Positions 7,346-8,599 of a stretch of 8,599 nucleotides of DNA are shown here, piece after piece. This stretch comes from a bacterium (GTDB taxonomy: Bacteria > Cyanobacteriota > Vampirovibrionia > Gastranaerophilales > Gastranaerophilaceae). Numbering within the stretch: position 1 is the stretch's first letter; each line of letters opens with the position of its first letter. A program made the position numbers and the translations under genes. The stretch lies in NCBI GenBank assembly GCA_004558955.1, contig SFZC01000083.1:1-8599 (forward strand), given 5' to 3'. Under the pieces are notes generated by a model that saw only the letters and a program-made list of their open reading frames with translations, was not told the origin of the DNA and did no database searches.

Positions 7346-7621
7346 TTAAAATAACGTAAATACTCCTAAATCTTTTCTTTCCGCCTGTTTTAAATCACTG
7401 TAACGTAACGGAGCAAGATATATACAATTAAGCTTTGCCATAGTGTTGTGTATTTTTGCTTCCAACAAATCAAAACCCGACTTGCCTTTTGTTGGCATAT
7501 ATGCCGTTTGGTTTTCGATTTTTGTAGTCAAACGCTCCCAAAAATTACCCTTCGGCTCTTGATACAACGACCTTTGATAACGCATAGAAACCGGCAAAGC
7601 ATTACATCTGAACTCAACCAT
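7346..7621 (-). CDS. Unrecognised 91-aa basic protein
   Basis: I do not recognise this protein. It is judged real for several reasons. A Shine-Dalgarno AAAGGA lies about 8 bases before its ATG, with an extended -10 promoter further upstream at 7753-7781. Its stop codon abuts the bidirectional terminator at 7316-7342. The composition is balanced and soluble-looking. It is rich in Lys and Arg, has two cysteines (C6, C66) and has no signal peptide or membrane segment. The middle (about 50-80, from FDLLEAKIHNTM on) looks helical with alternating charge. It converges on the M16 gene and shares nothing obvious with it. The leader of about 125 nt is unusually long for such a small gene and contains short frames and a hairpin. 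The product could be a small regulator or an accessory-element protein; nothing in the sequence decides this. Confidence 0.65.
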   Translation of the reverse strand: MVEFRCNALPVSMRYQRSLYQEPKGNFWERLTTKIENQTAYMPTKGKSGFDLLEAKIHNTMAKLNCIYLAPLRYSDLKQAERKDLGVFTLF

Positions 7622-7641
7622 TTTAATATCCTTTCTTTTAA

Positions 7642-7746
7642 CTAAATTCCCCTGTTGAAGTAAAATCGATTTCCCTTACTTCTATATAAAAAATTTTGGG
7701 AGAAAAGAATTGCTCCGCCCCGCCACACCATACCATACCATACCAT
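7642..7746 (-). CDS. Possible 34-aa leader peptide starting in the TATGG repeat
   Basis: On the minus strand an open frame starts MVWYGMVWRGG and ends KGNRFYFNRGI, stopping 20 bases before the ATG of the 91-aa gene. Its ATG sits at the predicted transcription start, so it would be read leaderless; no Shine-Dalgarno precedes it. A second overlapping frame (7638-7736, 32 aa, ending REIDFTSTGEFS) starts in the third repeat unit. With only sequence to go on I cannot tell whether either is translated or whether the stretch is an untranslated leader RNA. Confidence 0.25.
   Translation of the reverse strand: MVWYGMVWRGGAILFSQNFLYRSKGNRFYFNRGI
7657..7682 (-). promoter_or_regulatory. Hairpin in the leader of the 91-aa gene
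   Basis: GAAGTAA (7657-7663) and TTACTTC (7676-7682) form a perfect 7-bp inverted repeat with a 12-base loop. If the four bases of the CCCT step at 7673-7676 are bulged out, the whole is an almost perfect 22-bp palindrome centred on ATCGAT. It lies between the predicted transcript start and the ribosome-binding site, so it could shape translation of the 91-aa gene. No T-run follows, so it is not a terminator. Confidence 0.4.
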
Positions 7747-7747
7747 A
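7728..7747 (-). repeat. Pentanucleotide microsatellite (TATGG)4
   Basis: Four exact tandem copies of CCATA on the plus strand, TATGG on the minus strand. Each unit contains an ATG, and because the unit is 5 bp the starts fall in all three frames. The tract sits just downstream of a minus-strand -10 box, so it would be the first transcribed sequence. Short tandem repeats of this kind can change length by slippage. Confidence 0.9.
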
Positions 7748-7752
7748 AAGGC

Positions 7753-7781
7753 ATTATAACAAGGGTTTCAGACTTTTTAAA
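7753..7781 (-). promoter_or_regulatory. Extended -10 promoter of the 91-aa gene
   Basis: Minus strand: -35 box TTTAAA (7776-7781, four of six), 17-bp spacer, then TGT-TATAAT (perfect -10 at 7753-7758 with extended TG). Start is predicted near 7746, on the first ATG of the TATGG repeat. This is the same TGn-extended design as the comEC and pilT promoters of this window. Confidence 0.6.
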
Positions 7782-7786
7782 TTTAA

Positions 7787-7811
7787 CTTAACATTTTGTA
7801 ACATTGTTAAG
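7787..7811. promoter_or_regulatory. Inverted repeat just upstream of the 91-aa gene promoter
   Basis: CTTAACA (7787-7793) and TGTTAAG (7805-7811) form a perfect 7-bp inverted repeat with an 11-base spacer. Centre-to-centre spacing is 18 bp, under two helical turns. It begins 5 bp upstream of the minus-strand -35 box, where activators often bind. It is a candidate operator for a dimeric regulator; none is encoded here. Confidence 0.4.
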
Positions 7812-7849
7812 TATGTAAAAAAGGACTGTCAACTTACCAGAAAAAACAC

Positions 7850-7923
7850 GTCATTCTGAAAGGCTTAAAAAATCCTTTGAGCAGGCGAAAAGTGATTTTT
7901 AGCCTATTCAGAATCTGTTATCC
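7850..7923. repeat. MITE-like or REP-like imperfect inverted repeat
   Basis: The left arm at 7853-7874 (ATTCTGAA, GGCT, AAAAATC) is complementary, with small indels, to the right arm at 7894-7914 (GATTTTT, AGCC, TTCAGAAT). The 19-base loop is at 7875-7893. The outer sequence GTCATTCTGA resembles intergenic repeats found in many bacteria, as I recall them. AAAACAC occurs on both sides (7843-7849 and 7924-7930) and could be a target duplication. No coding capacity is seen. It could also simply be a regulatory or decayed hairpin. Confidence 0.45.
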
Positions 7924-7934
7924 AAAACACTTAA

Positions 7935-8009
7935 AATCACTTATTAAAAGAAGCTGAAGCCATTGCAAAAATTTTGGACTATAAATTGGAATTTATTGAC
8001 GGTAAATAA
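7935..8009 (+). pseudogene. Short C-terminal coding remnant
   Basis: A plus-strand frame after a stop at 7932-7934 reads NHLLKEAEA then IAKILDYKLEFIDGK and a TAA at 8007. The amphipathic composition and the ending look like a genuine protein tail, much like the tail of some small helix-turn-helix regulators (pattern iakaLgYkLefi). There is no usable start codon or ribosome-binding site, and the sequence just upstream is the inverted-repeat element. I read it as the left-over end of a deleted gene, with modest confidence. Confidence 0.35.
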
Positions 8010-8032
8010 AAAGGGCGGAAGGAACTTCCGCC
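8006..8032 (-). terminator. Rho-independent terminator of the right-edge gene
   Basis: GGCGGAAG (8014-8021), 3-base loop, CTTCCGCC (8025-8032): a perfect 8-bp GC-rich stem. On the minus strand it is followed by CTTTTTATTT, a good U-tract, whereas the plus strand continues AATTTGG. It therefore ends the minus-strand gene whose stop is at 8069. Confidence 0.88.
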
Positions 8033-8068
8033 AATTTGGTAAATTATTGAGTATTTAATTAAAGAATT

Positions 8069-8593
8069 TTATACATCTCTGTGACCGGTATATAATTTGT
8101 GGTCAATTACTGCAGTTTTTTGGTTTGCAGCCATTTTGCCGACAATCAAGTGATATGCCAACACTGCAGCCGCACCGATTCCTGCCAAAACTTTCCCCGA
8201 AGTTCCGATATGTTTCAACGGATGTTTAATAATTTGTGCAAATTTAGGACCTTCTTTTGCAAACGCTTTCGGTAGGGTATTAAATACCCAAGAGCCAGCC
8301 AACATTGTAGCCGCAGTTGCAGCACCATATCCTACACCTTTTGCAACTGATACAGTCATTTGTCCAAAGGTTGCAAAGTATTTCCAAACATTCGCAAATT
8401 TATCCTTCAAAGTCGATTTTTTCTTTTCCGTACCTTTTTCAGGTTCGGTTTCAGGTTTTGTTTCAAAAAGTTTTTTGCTATCCTCATCTTTTTCTACAAT
8501 CACGGTCGGTTCAATATTTGCACCAACTTCTTTGACCGTACCGTCAGGAGCAATCATATATCCTGAGCCGTCAAATTTATTTTTCTCTTTCAA
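8069..8593 (-). CDS. Unrecognised small membrane-associated protein, 5' end uncertain
   Basis: At least 174 aa; the function is not recognised. The first possible start in the window is a TTG at 8591-8593, with no ribosome-binding site visible. The frame stays open to the edge (8599), so the true start may lie outside. The N-terminal 65 residues are hydrophilic and charged, including GYMIAPDGTVKEVG (11-24) and a Glu/Lys/Pro-rich linker (35-62, ETKPETEPEKGTEKKK). Then come two Gly/Ala-rich hydrophobic stretches, about 83-104 (VAKGVGYGAATAATMLAG) and 134-152 (KVLAGIGAAAVLAYHLIVG), either membrane helices or glycine-zipper-like helices. The tail is short and basic (DHKLYTGHRDV). A strong terminator follows 37 bp downstream. 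There is no Sec signal peptide in the visible part. Placement and composition suggest a membrane anchor or envelope-associated protein, but that is inference. Confidence 0.7.
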   Translation of the reverse strand: MKEKNKFDGSGYMIAPDGTVKEVGANIEPTVIVEKDEDSKKLFETKPETEPEKGTEKKKSTLKDKFANVWKYFATFGQMTVSVAKGVGYGAATAATMLAGSWVFNTLPKAFAKEGPKFAQIIKHPLKHIGTSGKVLAGIGAAAVLAYHLIVGKMAANQKTAVIDHKLYTGHRDV

Positions 8594-8599
8594 ATAAAT

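Noticed and set aside
7448..7645. 65-aa plus-strand frame opposite the 91-aa gene
   Set aside because: The minus-strand frame has a Shine-Dalgarno, promoter and terminator; this one has none.
7728..7747. CRISPR or iteron reading of the CCATA repeats
   Set aside because: Units are contiguous 5-mers without spacers and only four copies; a microsatellite is the simplest description.
8317..8566. Plus-strand frames of 68 and 72 aa opposite the right-edge gene
   Set aside because: Phe/Gln/Leu-rich antisense shadows without start signals.
1..8599. tRNA, rRNA or CRISPR array
   Set aside because: No cloverleaf-type sequence, rRNA-like stretch or spaced direct repeats seen on either strand by eye.

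Overview
The window is AT-rich (coding DNA included) and uses the standard genetic code. It carries four recognisable bacterial genes and several unrecognised small elements. A type IV pilus retraction ATPase, an exported M16 peptidase and a ComEC-type DNA channel together suggest a Gram-negative-type bacterium. My best guess is a gut-associated non-photosynthetic cyanobacterial relative (Gastranaerophilales/Vampirovibrionia), at about 50% confidence. This rests on overall style and not on any diagnostic marker; other low-GC lineages remain possible.

Left part (1-264): no gene. It contains a good minus-strand promoter, an AT-rich leader with a tandem 11-bp repeat, and a Shine-Dalgarno sequence exactly at the window edge. 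A leftward gene should therefore start just outside the window.

Centre-left (265-4660): comEC (minus strand) and pilT (plus strand) are divergent and separated by 87 bp. Each has a recognisable extended -10 promoter, and the two -35 boxes overlap. recO follows pilT after 37 bp with no visible terminator, so pilT-recO is probably one transcript. Together these genes encode the DNA-import channel (ComEC), the motor that pulls pili and bound DNA inward (PilT) and a RecA-loading recombination mediator (RecO). The arrangement suggests a natural-transformation neighbourhood, though no other competence gene is visible.

Centre-right (4661-7342): a secreted two-domain M16 zinc peptidase, 860 aa, whose first half carries the catalytic HxxEH site and whose second half has lost it. 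A strong, apparently bidirectional hairpin terminator follows.

Right part (7343-8599): a small accessory-looking zone. It contains a 91-aa orphan gene on the minus strand, expressed from an extended -10 promoter whose predicted start falls on a (TATGG)4 repeat. The leader holds overlapping short reading frames and a hairpin. Next come a palindrome upstream of that promoter, a MITE-like inverted repeat, a short coding remnant, a minus-strand terminator, and the 3' part (possibly all) of an unrecognised small membrane protein gene running off the right edge. This zone is the least explained part of the window.
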